NCBI GenBank assembly: GCA_023957775.1
Contig: JAMLGR010000006.1
Location: forward strand, 62,001 to 126,000
From: Fimbriimonadaceae bacterium
Lineage (GTDB): Bacteria; Armatimonadota; Fimbriimonadia; Fimbriimonadales; Fimbriimonadaceae
Length of the DNA: 64,000 bases
Reading direction: 5' to 3'
Shown: positions 15,554-23,801 of the stretch, in pieces
How the letters are laid out: the number at the start of each line of letters is the position of its first letter
Position numbering within the stretch: the first letter of the stretch is position 1
Notes under the pieces: generated by a model
What the model saw: the letters and a program-made list of their open reading frames with translations, nothing else
Told to the model about the DNA's origin: nothing
Database searches by the model: none
Made by a program: the position numbers and the translations under genes

Positions 15554-16441
15554 TCACTCGCCGGCGTCCGGGTCCGTTTCCCGCAATCGGGCGCGCATCA
15601 CCACCTGGTCTCCGATCGAGTAGTACAGCCACAGATCCTCGCCCTCGACGACGACCGATGCCGCAAATGCGATATCGGGCATGCCGCTCGGCTCGGGGGG
15701 CCGCCGGATCAGGGGCTCACGACCGCGCCGCAGCACCGTGCGGCAGTTCGTGTCGAACTCGATCCAACCGATGCGCCAATCCGCCTTCTCGTCCGAACCG
15801 TTGTAGAACATCGTGATCCGCTCTCCCGGCGTGTAGAGAACCGGACCGGTGCTCAGGTGGTGCAGGTCCCACTCCTCCTTGCGGCGGATCACCAGCGGAT
15901 CTTCGAACCTCCACGGACCCGCCATCGACCCCGCGCACGCCAGCCCGATCCGCGACAGATCTCCGTCGGCGTACTCGAAAAACATGCTGCAGCGGTCCGG
16001 GCCCTGCACGAACGACGGTTCCTTGGTGTAGGCGTACCGCTTGTCCGGTGGAAAGACCCGGCCGTGCTTCTCCAGCGTGTCGAAGGTGGGCCCCATCGCT
16101 TGCATCAGCTTGGCGATCCCCGTCTCCCGGTTCCAACCGGTATAGAACACCAGACAGCGATCGTCCAACGGCACCACGGTGGGATCTTCGCAACCGTTCT
16201 TCTCGAGCGGATTCGAGCCGGGGGCGATTGCCGCGCCGCGCGCCATCTCGAAACGTCGACCGTCCTCGCCGACCCCGTGCGCGATGAACGAGTCCAACGT
16301 TTTCGGATCTTGCACGCGCACCGCCAGATGGTAGGTTCCCTCGACCTTCCACACGTAGGGGCTCAGGTGGAAGAAGTCGTCCACCTCGGGCTGCCTGCTC
16401 AGCACCAAGGGCTCGTGTTCGAACACCGTGAAACGGCTCAT
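15554..16441 (-). CDS. GH130-like glycoside phosphorylase/hydrolase
   Basis: 295 aa five-bladed propeller of the GH130 (mannoside phosphorylase) type. GCEDPTVVPLDDRCLVFYTGW near residue 83 holds the catalytic-acid region (EDP); GPVLYTPGERITMFYNGSD and DIAFAASVVVEGEDLWLYYSIGDQVV are the later family motifs. It lacks a signal peptide, so it acts in the cytoplasm. Substrate, and phosphorolysis versus hydrolysis, cannot be told. It ends 35 nt upstream of the ankyrin gene start on the same strand. Confidence 0.8.
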   Translation of the reverse strand: MSRFTVFEHEPLVLSRQPEVDDFFHLSPYVWKVEGTYHLAVRVQDPKTLDSFIAHGVGEDGRRFEMARGAAIAPGSNPLEKNGCEDPTVVPLDDRCLVFYTGWNRETGIAKLMQAMGPTFDTLEKHGRVFPPDKRYAYTKEPSFVQGPDRCSMFFEYADGDLSRIGLACAGSMAGPWRFEDPLVIRRKEEWDLHHLSTGPVLYTPGERITMFYNGSDEKADWRIGWIEFDTNCRTVLRRGREPLIRRPPEPSGMPDIAFAASVVVEGEDLWLYYSIGDQVVMRARLRETDPDAGE

Positions 16442-16501
16442 GGCGATGGGTTTGGTTTACCCTTCCGCGGTGCTCCGGGTCCCCCATTTGAACCCGGTGT
16501 A

Positions 16502-16545
16502 TCGCTGCGCCCGACCCCGGGCAACCGTCTGCGACCTCTTCGAGA
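16502..16545 (+). repeat. Intergenic GC repeat, family 1, diverged copy C
   Basis: gaccccgggcaaccgtctg (16513-16531) differs at 2 of 19 positions from the matching stretch in copies A (37399) and B (41482), and the preceding tcgctgcgc also occurs in copy A. It sits in the 122-nt gap between two minus-strand genes. Confidence 0.6.
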
Positions 16546-16563
16546 TCGTTCTTCAGCACCCTG

Positions 16564-18312
16564 CTAGAACAGTTCGCTGAGCTTGACGCGGAACAGTGTC
16601 AGTGCAATGCGGCCTCCGTCGGGCTGACCGCGGACGAGCGCCTCGCCGAAATGCCCCGCCTGCTCGAGCGAGACCTTGCTTGGCATCGGCGGCTCAAAGG
16701 GATCGACCTCGACCTCCACCACACACGGCCTCTTGGCGGCAAGGGCCTCTTCGAGGGCCGGGCGCAGTTTCTCGGGGTCCCGGACGCTGAGCCCCATTCC
16801 GCCGCACGCCTCGGCGTGTTTGGCGAAATCGATCGGGTGCAGCTCGACACCATACTCGGGGTTGCCGAAGAACACCACCTGCTCCCACTTGATCTGGCCC
16901 AGGGCGTTGTTCTTCACGATCACGACCACGATCGGCAGGTCGTACTTCACCGCCGTGGCGAAGTCGCCCATCAACATGGTGAAGCCGCCGTCGCCCACGA
17001 AAGCGATCGACTGCCGCCCCGGGTACGCCACGGCCGCGGCGATCGCGTAGGGGAGACCGGGCGCCATGGTCGCCAGGTTGCCGGAGCAGGAGAACATGCG
17101 CTCGCCGCGGATCTTGAACTGGCGTGCGATCCACGTCGTGATCGTGCCGGAGTCCGTGGAGACGATCGCGTCGTCGCTGGCGATCTGGTCCAGCTCGTAC
17201 GCGATCTGCTGGGGCTTGATGGGCGTCGCGTGCCGCGCGCGCTCCTCCATGAGGCTCCACCAGTCGTCCATCTGGCTCTGGAGCCCCGACAGGTAATCCC
17301 TGTTCTCGTTGCGCGCAAGCTTGGGCATGAGCGCCGCCAAGGTGGGGCCGGCGTCGCCCACGAGGCCCGCATCGATGGGGAAGCGCAGCCCGATGCGGTC
17401 TGCCTTGTCGTCGATCTGCACCGCGCGGACGCCTTCGTGCTTGGGAAGAAACTCCATGTAAGGGAAGCTGGTGCCCACCATGAACAACGCGTCGCACGTC
17501 TCCATCGCGGTTTGCGCGGGACTCGTGCCCAGCAGGCCCAGGCCACCCAGCGAGAGGGGATGGTCGTCCGGGACCACGGCTTTGCCCAAGAGCGCCTTGA
17601 CGATCGGGGCGCCCAGGCGTTCAGCCGCCTGAATCACTTCGTTGCGCGCCCGAAGGGCCCCCTGGCCGACCAGCATCACGGGGCGCGAGGCCCCGTTCAG
17701 CAGCTCGGCGGCGCGTTCGAGCTGCTCGTCGGGAGGGACGATGCTCGAGGTGGCCCGTCGGCTGGAGGCGTGGTGCGCCACCTTGTGCATCGAGCCGTTG
17801 CTCTTGGGCACGGCCACCTGGTAGTCGACCGGCACGCTCAGGTGGGCGACCCCGCGATGGTTGATCGCGTGTCGGCACGCCTCGTTGGCGAGCATGTTCA
17901 TCTGCGAGGGGTTGAGGAGTTCCTGGTTGTACACCGCGACGTCCTGGAACAGGCTGAGCGTGTTCACCTCCTGCTGGAAGTAGCTGCCCTTCAGGTCGGA
18001 GAACGTCTGGCCGGTGATCGCAAGCACGGGCGCCTGGTCCATCTTGGCGTCGTAGAGGCCGTTCAGCAGGTGGATCGCCCCCGGTCCCGAAGTCGCGAGG
18101 CAACAGCCCAGCTTGCCCGTGTACTTGGCATAGCCGCACGCCATGAACGCCGCCGCCTCCTCGTGGCGGGTTTGGACGAACCGCACGTTCTCCCGCTCGA
18201 CGCGGAGGGCCTCCATGATCCCGTTGATTCCGTCGCCGGGGATTCCGAAGATCGTGTCGACGCCCCAATCCTCGATTGTTTTGATCAAAATATCCGATAC
18301 GTCTTTAGCCAT
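16564..18312 (-). CDS. ThDP-dependent pyruvate oxidase / pyruvate:quinone oxidoreductase
   Basis: 582 aa, three-domain ThDP enzyme. IPGDGINGIMEAL near 25, catalytic Glu in RHEEAAAFMACGYAKYTG near 50, FAD/Rossmann middle domain (PVMLVGQGALRARNEVIQAAERLGAPIVKAL region), and the ThDP-binding GDGGFTMLMGDFATAVKY...KNNALGQIKWEQ near 430-475. IPGDGINGI and ELHPIDFAKHAEACG point to the pyruvate oxidase/PoxB branch rather than acetolactate synthase. A CCCAGA-G-TCTGGG palindrome lies about 70 nt before the start. Confidence 0.88.
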   Translation of the reverse strand: MAKDVSDILIKTIEDWGVDTIFGIPGDGINGIMEALRVERENVRFVQTRHEEAAAFMACGYAKYTGKLGCCLATSGPGAIHLLNGLYDAKMDQAPVLAITGQTFSDLKGSYFQQEVNTLSLFQDVAVYNQELLNPSQMNMLANEACRHAINHRGVAHLSVPVDYQVAVPKSNGSMHKVAHHASSRRATSSIVPPDEQLERAAELLNGASRPVMLVGQGALRARNEVIQAAERLGAPIVKALLGKAVVPDDHPLSLGGLGLLGTSPAQTAMETCDALFMVGTSFPYMEFLPKHEGVRAVQIDDKADRIGLRFPIDAGLVGDAGPTLAALMPKLARNENRDYLSGLQSQMDDWWSLMEERARHATPIKPQQIAYELDQIASDDAIVSTDSGTITTWIARQFKIRGERMFSCSGNLATMAPGLPYAIAAAVAYPGRQSIAFVGDGGFTMLMGDFATAVKYDLPIVVVIVKNNALGQIKWEQVVFFGNPEYGVELHPIDFAKHAEACGGMGLSVRDPEKLRPALEEALAAKRPCVVEVEVDPFEPPMPSKVSLEQAGHFGEALVRGQPDGGRIALTLFRVKLSELF

Positions 18313-18682
18313 AACTTGTTTTCGATGATCTGATTGGCGACCTTGTCGGTTCGAAGCCGCAGCGCGACCCGTGCGCGGGCCTACCCAGAGTCTGGGGGAG
18401 CACATGGCAGGGACCCCTAAGAGGGGGTTGGAGAGTGATAAGAAAACTCTATGATCGCCAATGTCGGACCACTAACTTGGTCCAAACCACCCGCCCGAAC
18501 CTCCGATGCGGCGCGCGGGTCAGTCCGAGGAGATCGCGGCGCCGTGACGTTCCTGGCCTCCGCCGGCTCCGGCTCCGTGTCGGAAGTGAACGGGGACCTC
18601 ACGCAGCCATGCGGCCCGGGCGCTTTGTTTCTTTTCCAAGCGGTCGGCGCAGGACAAAAGGCGGTAAACATGGAGGGGCGAC
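18313..18682. other. 370-nt intergenic region between divergent genes
   Basis: Holds the promoters of the pyruvate oxidase (minus) and xseA (plus). Visible: the 13-nt palindrome CCCAGAGTCTGGG at 18384-18396, a 6-bp inverted repeat ggacca / tggtcc at 18466-18483, and a Shine-Dalgarno GGAGG just before xseA. A short open frame from ATG 18451 with GATAAG 8 nt before it exists, but its codons look non-coding. No RNA motif recognised. Confidence 0.5.
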
Positions 18683-20428
18683 ATGTGGATCCGGCTTTGC
18701 GACGACGGCGACCTGGCGATCACGTTCCAGTACGACGAGGGACTGGTCGCGCTGGTGAGGACGCTCCCCGAGAAACGGTGGTTGAAGAACGACCGGTGCT
18801 GGATCGTACCGCGGGAGCACGCCGCCGTGGTGGTGGAGCGGCTCCAGCCGATGGGGTTCGTGGTCGAGCCCTCGGTGATGGAGCTGGCCGCCGACCCCTT
18901 GGCCGCTGGGCCGCCCGCGCAGACGCCGGACCTGACGGTCGCGGAGCTGAACGAGAGAGCCGCCGATGCGATCGACCGTGCGTTCACCGGTTCGGTTTGG
19001 GTCGTGGGAGAGCTGTACGACGTATCGCGCGCCCGGCGCATCGACGCGAGCGGCACCCTGCGGTTCTCGCTCGTCCAGCGCGATTCCAAGGGCAAGGAGA
19101 TCGCCCGGGTGCGCGCCGTGCTGTTTGGCGAAACCCGCAAGCGGCTCGAACGCAACCTGCAGCGCGCTGGCAGCCCGTTCGAACTGCAGGACGAAACCGC
19201 CGTGCGGCTTCGGGTGCGGCCTTCGCTCTACGCGGCGGGCGGCTCCTTTCAGATCGTCGTCGACGAACTCGACGTGGAGTACACGTTGGGAGACGTCGCG
19301 CGGCGCCGGGAAGAGGTGTTGCGGCGGCTGGTCGGTGAGGGGCTCCACAAACGCAACCCCGCCCTTGCGATTCCGCCCGCTCCCCTGCGCGTGGCGCTGA
19401 TCACCCGGGCGGAATCGGACGCGTTCCACGACGTGCGCCAGACGCTCACGGACTCGGGGCTTGCGTTTGTGCTGACCGTTGCCGACGTGCGGGTGCAGGG
19501 TCGCGACGCCGAGCCAACGATCCTGCGTGCCCTACGCCGGTTCGAAGCTCGGGCGAGGGAGTTCGACGTGCTGCTCATCTGCCGAGGTGGCGGCTCTCGC
19601 GTCGACCTATCCGCCTTTGACAGCGAGGCGATCGCCCGCTCGGTCGCGGCGCTCTCGATCCCGGTGGTGGTGGGGGTGGGACACGAGCAGGACCGCTCGG
19701 TGCTGGATGCGTGCGCGCGTTCGGTGCGCACCCCCGTCGCCGCCGCGGAACTCCTGGTCGAGGAGGTCCTTCGTTTTGAAAGGGGACTCGGGGCGGCGAT
19801 GGGTGCTGTTTCGGAACAGGCCGGAACGATGGTGCGCGCCCACGCCGAGGATCTGGCGCGCATCCGCCGGGAGCTGGCCCCGATGGCGCTCCGGGCGGCA
19901 TCGGAGGCCGAGCGCACGCTGCAAAGCCACGCGCGGGTCGCGTCCCAAGCGGCCCTCGGGACCACCCACCGAGCCCGCGCGGCGCAAGCGGCCACGGGCC
20001 ACGCGCTGGAGACCGCGACGCGTCACGCCGTGGCCCGAGAGCAGACGCGCGTCCAAACGCGAATCGAGCAGCTCCGAGGGACGTCGCGGGAGCACGTCGC
20101 GGCCCCTCGCAGGCACCTCGCAACCGCTCGCGCCGACCTGCTTCGGGGAGGCGCGGCGGTCTTGGCCATCGCCTCCGCGGGCCACGAGTCGGCCGCGCGG
20201 CAGATCGAGCTCGCGCACCCGAAACGCGTGCTGGAGATGGGTTACGCGATCCTCCGCAAGCCGTCGGGGTCCGTGATCCGATCCTCGCGCGCGGTGCGCG
20301 CGGGCGATGCCGTGGTCGCCCAACTCGCCGACGGGACCCTGTCGCTCGAAGCGAAGCACCCCGGCCCGCCGCAGCAGGAGCTCGCGCTCGATCCCGCCGG
20401 GGATAATGGGGACGAGGAGAACGTGTGA
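18683..20428 (+). CDS. xseA: Exodeoxyribonuclease VII large subunit with extra N-terminal domain
   Basis: 581 aa, longer than the usual 400-460. Residues about 95-180 form the tRNA-anticodon-like OB domain (VAELNERAADAIDRAFTGSVWVVGEL), followed by the catalytic core: LICRGGGSRVDLSAFDSEAIARSV near 295 and VVVGVGHEQDRSVLDACARSVRTPVAAAE near 328, then a long Ala/Arg coiled coil and the C-terminal strand. Residues 1-65 (ITFQYDEGLVALVRTLPEKRW, CWIVPREHAAVVVERL) are not part of ExoVII and look like the HARP-type domain seen in SMARCAL1-like helicases and some integrases. xseB overlaps its stop. Confidence 0.93.
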   Translation: MWIRLCDDGDLAITFQYDEGLVALVRTLPEKRWLKNDRCWIVPREHAAVVVERLQPMGFVVEPSVMELAADPLAAGPPAQTPDLTVAELNERAADAIDRAFTGSVWVVGELYDVSRARRIDASGTLRFSLVQRDSKGKEIARVRAVLFGETRKRLERNLQRAGSPFELQDETAVRLRVRPSLYAAGGSFQIVVDELDVEYTLGDVARRREEVLRRLVGEGLHKRNPALAIPPAPLRVALITRAESDAFHDVRQTLTDSGLAFVLTVADVRVQGRDAEPTILRALRRFEARAREFDVLLICRGGGSRVDLSAFDSEAIARSVAALSIPVVVGVGHEQDRSVLDACARSVRTPVAAAELLVEEVLRFERGLGAAMGAVSEQAGTMVRAHAEDLARIRRELAPMALRAASEAERTLQSHARVASQAALGTTHRARAAQAATGHALETATRHAVAREQTRVQTRIEQLRGTSREHVAAPRRHLATARADLLRGGAAVLAIASAGHESAARQIELAHPKRVLEMGYAILRKPSGSVIRSSRAVRAGDAVVAQLADGTLSLEAKHPGPPQQELALDPAGDNGDEENV

Positions 20429-20658
20429 AGCCCAAAGAACCCACCTATGCCGAGGCGTCCGAGCGCCTGGGCGCGATCCTGCAGCAGTTGCGCGATGGTT
20501 CGGTCGAGATCGACGATCTAGCGCAGGTCGTCGAGGAGGCCGCGACCCTGCTCAGCCACTGCCGCAAGAAGCTGCGCGCGGTCGAAGCCAAGGTCGAGAA
20601 GATCGCGGCAGAGTTAGACGAGGCGGACGACGATCCGTTCGATGGGCCGGAGGAGTAA
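20425..20658 (+). CDS. xseB: Exodeoxyribonuclease VII small subunit
   Basis: 77 aa helical hairpin that wraps the XseA coiled coil. PTYAEASERLGAILQQLRDGSVEIDDLAQVVEEAATLLSHCRKKL is the whole family core (residues 6-50). Starts at a GTG overlapping the xseA stop, so the two subunits are coupled. HIT gene follows 2 nt later. Confidence 0.95.
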   Translation: MKPKEPTYAEASERLGAILQQLRDGSVEIDDLAQVVEEAATLLSHCRKKLRAVEAKVEKIAAELDEADDDPFDGPEE

Positions 20659-20660
20659 GC

Positions 20661-21140
20661 GTGCCCCAGTCGCCATGGTGGCCCTCCGAGCGTTGGGACG
20701 AACTGGTCGAGGGGCGGAATTGCCCGCTCTGCCAGGTGCTTGCGTATCCTGAGAAGGACGAGGAAGCCGTCGTCGTCGCGGATCTTGAGGCGAGCCGCCT
20801 CCGCCTGGCCCGGAACCAGTTCGTCCGAGGCTACTGCGTGCTCGTGAGCCACGTCCACGCGAAGGAACCCTACGAGTTGGCCCCGGAAGTGCAAGCCGCT
20901 TTCTTTCGGGACCTGATGCGAGCGGCCAAGGCCCTCGACCGAGTCTTCCAGCCCGTGAAGATGAACTACCAGATACTTGGAAACCAGGTGCCCCATCTCC
21001 ACGCGCACCTGCTGCCTCGGTACGCGGACGACGGGGCGCCCGGCGCACCCCTGGCTCCGGGCAGCGGCCACCACGTGCTGAACGCGGAGGAGCTTGAAAG
21101 GCGCGTCCAAACGATCCGGATCGCCTTGGAAGAGGGGTAG
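20661..21140 (+). CDS. HIT family nucleotide hydrolase/transferase
   Basis: 159 aa. CPLCQVL near residue 20 (zinc-type start of the family), FVRGYCVLVSHVHAKEPYEL, and the catalytic histidine triad VPHLHAHLLPRY near 112. Typical of Fhit/HinT-like hydrolases acting on dinucleoside polyphosphates or AMP derivatives. GTG start with GGAGGAG overlapping the end of xseB. Confidence 0.9.
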   Translation: MPQSPWWPSERWDELVEGRNCPLCQVLAYPEKDEEAVVVADLEASRLRLARNQFVRGYCVLVSHVHAKEPYELAPEVQAAFFRDLMRAAKALDRVFQPVKMNYQILGNQVPHLHAHLLPRYADDGAPGAPLAPGSGHHVLNAEELERRVQTIRIALEEG

Positions 21141-21149
21141 CCTCCGCGC

Positions 21150-21542
21150 ATGGAACCCAAGCTTGACGCCATCGGAATCGTCGCGGCCGACATCGCGGCC
21201 TCGGCCGCGTTCTACCGCCTGCTCGGCGTTCCGTTCGGCGAGCCCGCCGAGGGCGAAGACCATTTTGAGGCGACCTTGCCGAGCGGATTGCGCCTCATGC
21301 TCGATTCGGAGGCTTTGGTGCGCCAGATCAAGCCTGGCTGGACGCCGCCAAACGGCCAGCGGATCGGCCTCGCCTTCTTGTGCGCAAGTCCGGAGGACGT
21401 GGACCGCGTCCACCAGGCGGTGGTGGACGCGGGGCACGCCTCCGAACTCGCCCCTTGGGACGCGTTCTGGGGCCAGCGGTACGCGCAGGTGAAGGACCCC
21501 GACGGAAACACCGTGGATCTGTTCGCGCCGTTGCCCGGGTAG
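21150..21542 (+). CDS. VOC (glyoxalase/bleomycin-resistance fold) protein
   Basis: 130 aa with the paired beta-alpha-beta-beta-beta modules of the VOC superfamily: LDAIGIVAADIAASAAFYRLLGVPF and RYAQVKDPDGNTVDLFAPLP. The usual first metal His is replaced (AIGIV), so a metal enzyme role is not assured. 9 nt after the HIT gene; probably same transcript. Confidence 0.87.
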   Translation: MEPKLDAIGIVAADIAASAAFYRLLGVPFGEPAEGEDHFEATLPSGLRLMLDSEALVRQIKPGWTPPNGQRIGLAFLCASPEDVDRVHQAVVDAGHASELAPWDAFWGQRYAQVKDPDGNTVDLFAPLPG

Positions 21543-21585
21543 CACCCCCCTTTCGTCACGGTTCTCGGCGACCGACAATCAGACG

Positions 21586-21987
21586 GTGGCTCGCCGAACG
21601 CTGCGCGGTACGACGCTGGTGGAACTGCTGCTGACCATCACGCTGGTCGGGATCTTCAGCGCCACCCTGATGAGTGCCCTCAGCGCAGGTTCGTTCAAGG
21701 TGGAGCGCGCTCGTCAACGGGCGGTGGCCCTGGGCATCGCCCGCGAGAAGATCGAGGAGCAGCGCGTGCAGGCCCGGTCGGGCTCGATGTCTACAGGCGC
21801 CTCCAGCACCGTGGTGAGCCGTGCGTCGGGCGTTGGACCGTTCAGCGTGACGCGATCGATCTCGTCAGTGACAACGGGCGGCATCAGCGGGCTTTTCAAG
21901 GTCAACGTCCAAGTGAGTTGGACTGCGAACAACGGCGCCACGGACCAGGTCGTGCTCGAGCTGTGGATACGGGACTATGACGAGTAG
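21586..21987 (+). CDS. Minor pilin, PilV/GspI-like
   Basis: 133 aa. Prepilin N-terminus GTTLVELLLTITLVGIFSATL with the Glu at +5, then a short globular domain. Prepilin peptidase would cut after the Gly. First gene of the pilus locus; the next minor pilin overlaps it by 11 nt. GTG start; the decamer ccgacaatca ends 4 nt before it and is also found before the major pilin. Confidence 0.85.
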   Translation: MARRTLRGTTLVELLLTITLVGIFSATLMSALSAGSFKVERARQRAVALGIAREKIEEQRVQARSGSMSTGASSTVVSRASGVGPFSVTRSISSVTTGGISGLFKVNVQVSWTANNGATDQVVLELWIRDYDE

Positions 21988-22648
21988 ACGTGGATTCACC
22001 CTGGTCGAGGTGATGATCACCACCGCTTTGGTCGCGGTGGTGGTCGGCGTCCTCGCCTCGCTCTATTTCACGACGTTCAACCGCATGACCCGGGGCGTCG
22101 CGGAGGTCTCGGCGATTCTGCAAGCCCAGATGTTGCTCGATAGGATGGAGGTCCATCTTGCCCAAGCGTGCGACGCCCAACTGGTCACTTTCGGGGGCGT
22201 GACGGCGCTGAAGATCACGATGCCATCGACCGGCAAGGATAAGGACGGCGACGGGGTTCTCGATTCCTGCACGCCGACCGGCGTCAGCACTCGAGGCATC
22301 GCGAAGTTCAACCGCGGTAAACGGGTCTGGTACTACATGTCGAACGCAACAGGCAACTTCGGGACGCCCGGAAACCTCATCTACCAGGCCGCGCGAAACG
22401 ACGATGCCAACCCGACGGGTGCCGATGTCGTCACGGCTTTCAGCAACTCCGGCGGGCAGTATCGATACCCGCTCCTGGATTCGATCGGATTCAGTCTGGA
22501 CAGCCCCGTCGAGTCGGTCACGGTGACCGTGCGAACGTCGAGGCTTTACCGCAACGAGAGTGCCGCGGGCGCGGCGGCGGCGGAGAACAGGGACAACTAC
22601 GTCGTGACGTTGAGCCGCAAGGTCTGTTGGAGGAACTGGTGGAAGTGA
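21977..22648 (+). CDS. Minor pilin, PilW/GspJ-like
   Basis: 223 aa. MTSRRGFTLVEVMITTALVAVVVGVLASLYF is a canonical type III signal peptide region; cut after Gly, F at +1, E at +5. The rest is a beta-rich globular head with a DKDGDGVLD calcium-loop-like segment near residue 87. Overlaps both neighbours. Confidence 0.87.
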   Translation: MTSRRGFTLVEVMITTALVAVVVGVLASLYFTTFNRMTRGVAEVSAILQAQMLLDRMEVHLAQACDAQLVTFGGVTALKITMPSTGKDKDGDGVLDSCTPTGVSTRGIAKFNRGKRVWYYMSNATGNFGTPGNLIYQAARNDDANPTGADVVTAFSNSGGQYRYPLLDSIGFSLDSPVESVTVTVRTSRLYRNESAAGAAAAENRDNYVVTLSRKVCWRNWWK

Positions 22649-23703
22649 CCGGCACGCGGCGGAGCCGCACCCGACGGGGGAGTTCTCTGATCTTCGCGGT
22701 GATCCTGATCACGGCGATCACGATCTTCTTCGTGGGCGCGCAAGAGCTGATGATGTCGTCAGTGACCGCGCAGCAGCGTTTCGAGGACCGGACCAAGGCT
22801 CGTCTGGCGACGGAGTCCGCCGCGGCGGAAGTGATCTCGGAGTTCCGATACGGCTTGCTGACGTTGCCCGCAACGCGGGTCGTCACCGTCGCGGGCATTC
22901 CGGTCACCGCGGATGTGACGGACAACTCCGGGGTCGTTCCCAAGACGATGAAGATCACCACGTCGTTGGCGATCAAGGGTACGACGTTCAAAGACTCGGT
23001 CGTCGCCGGGCAACGCATCGACCCCTCTCCATGGGATTTCGCGCTGTTTGTCAACGGGTCAAACTCCTGGTCGGACGTGCTCACCACGGGCGCTTTGGGC
23101 GCCAATGGAAGCGCCTATTTCGGCTGGAGCGCCTGGGGCGGTTCGAACACCCACACGATCAACGGCGACCTCGAGGGCGTGGTCGATCTCTCGTCCACCC
23201 GCTTCAACGTGACCGGCACCGCGTGGGACCATTGTCCGTCGATCGCGTTCGCCACGGGCACGTGGGCAACTTACCAAGCCGCAGCCGACACGATCTACTG
23301 GAGCAACAACATGGTCGGTTACACATTCACCGACTTCGGCCCGACGAAGACCCACCTGGTCTTCCACACTGGGGATCTCAACATCGAAGGGAACTTCGTC
23401 GGCAACGGCATGATCTACGTGAACGGCAAGGTCAATATCAAGGACGCCATCACCGTCAGCGGAGGGAAGTTGGTCATTGTCGCCGAGGAAGACGTGTTGC
23501 TCAAGCAAAACGACGTTGCGGTCAACGCGTTCCTCTTTGCCGAGAACGAGTTCAAGGTCAGCAACCGGGGGAACACGGTTACGGGTGCCGTGGTCGCCAA
23601 CTCAAGCGACATCGGCAAGTACGTGACGATCATCCACGACCCCTACTTCACCGACAACCCCTCGGAGCGCGCCCGCTTCAAGTTGCCCGGATATTGGCCG
23701 TAG
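22645..23703 (+). CDS. PilX-like pilus assembly protein
   Basis: About 352 aa. Arg-rich start, then RRGSSLIFAVILITAITIFFVGAQELM, the membrane segment typical of PilX/GspK-type minor pilins, followed by a large beta-helix-like head with repeated G-x-V-x-G motifs (NIEGNFVGNGMIYVNGKVNIKD). The head resembles the DUF of polymer-forming/bactofilin-like surface domains. Start uncertain: TTG 22627, GTG 22639 or GTG 22645; I took the GTG that overlaps the upstream stop as GTGA. Confidence 0.75.
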   Translation: MTGTRRSRTRRGSSLIFAVILITAITIFFVGAQELMMSSVTAQQRFEDRTKARLATESAAAEVISEFRYGLLTLPATRVVTVAGIPVTADVTDNSGVVPKTMKITTSLAIKGTTFKDSVVAGQRIDPSPWDFALFVNGSNSWSDVLTTGALGANGSAYFGWSAWGGSNTHTINGDLEGVVDLSSTRFNVTGTAWDHCPSIAFATGTWATYQAAADTIYWSNNMVGYTFTDFGPTKTHLVFHTGDLNIEGNFVGNGMIYVNGKVNIKDAITVSGGKLVIVAEEDVLLKQNDVAVNAFLFAENEFKVSNRGNTVTGAVVANSSDIGKYVTIIHDPYFTDNPSERARFKLPGYWP

Positions 23704-23801
23704 GAATCGCGCGGCACCCTCCAATCCGGGCGCAAAAGTCCCGATAAAAACACCGTGCCCCGCGGGAGCGAACCGCGGCGCATCTGGAACGCGCCAACGT
23801 G

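Noticed and set aside
18451-18680. Short plus-strand frame with a GATAAG box 8 nt before its ATG
   Set aside because: It runs into xseA in another frame, no recognisable sequence, and codon positions lack coding bias.
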